A stretch of 13,215 nt of DNA, taken from the NCBI GenBank assembly GCA_036505615.1, contig DASXTB010000119.1, forward strand, positions 1 to 13,215, written 5' to 3'. Origin of the DNA: DASXTB01 sp036505615 (GTDB lineage Bacteria; Acidobacteriota; UBA6911; JACQSX01). The position numbers were made by a program, and so were the translations under genes. The notes beneath the pieces are model-generated. The model did not search any database, had not been told where the DNA came from, and was given only the letters and a program-made list of their open reading frames with translations. Below, piece by piece: positions 13,084 through 13,215 of this stretch (position 1 is the first letter of the stretch; each line of letters begins with the position of its first letter).

Positions 13084-13120
13084 CGCTGTGTCTTGGTGGT
13101 CGAGTTTCTCGAACCACAAA
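13084..13120. repeat. CTTGGTGGT...ACCACAAAG repeat/hairpin
   Basis: GTGGTCGAG (13096-13104) pairs with CTCG-A-ACCAC (13108-13117) around loop TTT with one bulged A. The flanks (TGTCTTGGTGG, CCACAAAGGCGC) belong to the same general class as the CCACGAAG repeats at 6948-7013. It lies in the spacer upstream of the sigma gene, which runs to the right edge without a visible gene. Confidence 0.5.
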
Positions 13121-13215
13121 GGCGCTTGATTGTGGACGGTCAATCTTCTAGGATTGCGTGATTTTGCAAATAGGGTTTCCCGTTGTCCAGGCAACCGAGA
13201 CCCCTCTAAAGAGAA

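Overview
The window reads as a chromosomal segment of a soil-type bacterium, most likely an Acidobacteriota member. This is an inference from three things: the mix of secreted peptidase, nitrilase and glycine-zipper proteins; purine-rich Shine-Dalgarno sites; and spacers filled with short degenerate repeats and hairpins. No phage, plasmid, IS or CRISPR signal is visible. Thirteen of the fourteen protein genes and the one tRNA lie on the minus strand; only the DUF2461 gene is on the plus strand.

Layout from left to right: the 5' part of an exported S41-type peptidase (1-327, running off the left edge); a spacer with five small hairpins; a VOC/PhnB-like protein (677-1150); a 560-bp spacer holding a 217-bp inverted-repeat element; a secreted carbohydrate-binding-like/nitrilase fusion (1712-3211); a plus-strand DUF2461 gene (3595-4245); tRNA-Asn(GTT) (4269-4343); a BrxA/BrxB-type bacilliredoxin (4617-5045); a sodium:solute symporter (5338-6825); a TIGR01777-type sugar-epimerase-like SDR protein (7039-7944); a cyclophilin (8126-8542); an AhpD-like peroxidase-related gene with an in-frame TGA (8742-9287); an exported glycine-zipper protein (9567-10415); and an ECF sigma / zinc-finger anti-sigma / membrane-protein operon (10751-12975).

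The most notable object is the AhpD-like gene. Its reading frame is interrupted only by a TGA that falls exactly on the second, peroxidatic cysteine of the family's E-x11-C-x2-C-x3-H active site, giving C-I-Y-TGA-I-E-A-H. Six nucleotides after the TGA a stem-loop with an 8-bp perfect stem and a GGA loop begins, which fits the bacterial SECIS layout. I interpret it as a CxxU selenoprotein that ordinary gene calling would split into two ORFs of 81 and 90 codons. A nonsense mutation, a sequencing error or translational re-initiation remain possible.

The right-hand operon pairs an ECF sigma factor and its anti-sigma factor with a polytopic membrane protein. That protein's C-terminal part is recognisably a type I signal-peptidase fold, but the catalytic serine and lysine are not visible, which suggests a non-catalytic sensor or binding role.

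Several spacers (about 4415-4612, 6826-6899, 7969-8099, 8561-8727 and 9331-9528) hold short-unit degenerate repeats, four of them as opposing arms able to fold back. A second repeat class is the GAGACGGCC-type hairpin (1191-1212, 10650-10671, with a variant at 10695-10716). A third is the CCACGRAGRCACGRAG-like class (3291-3305, 5210-5245, 6948-7013, 13084-13120).
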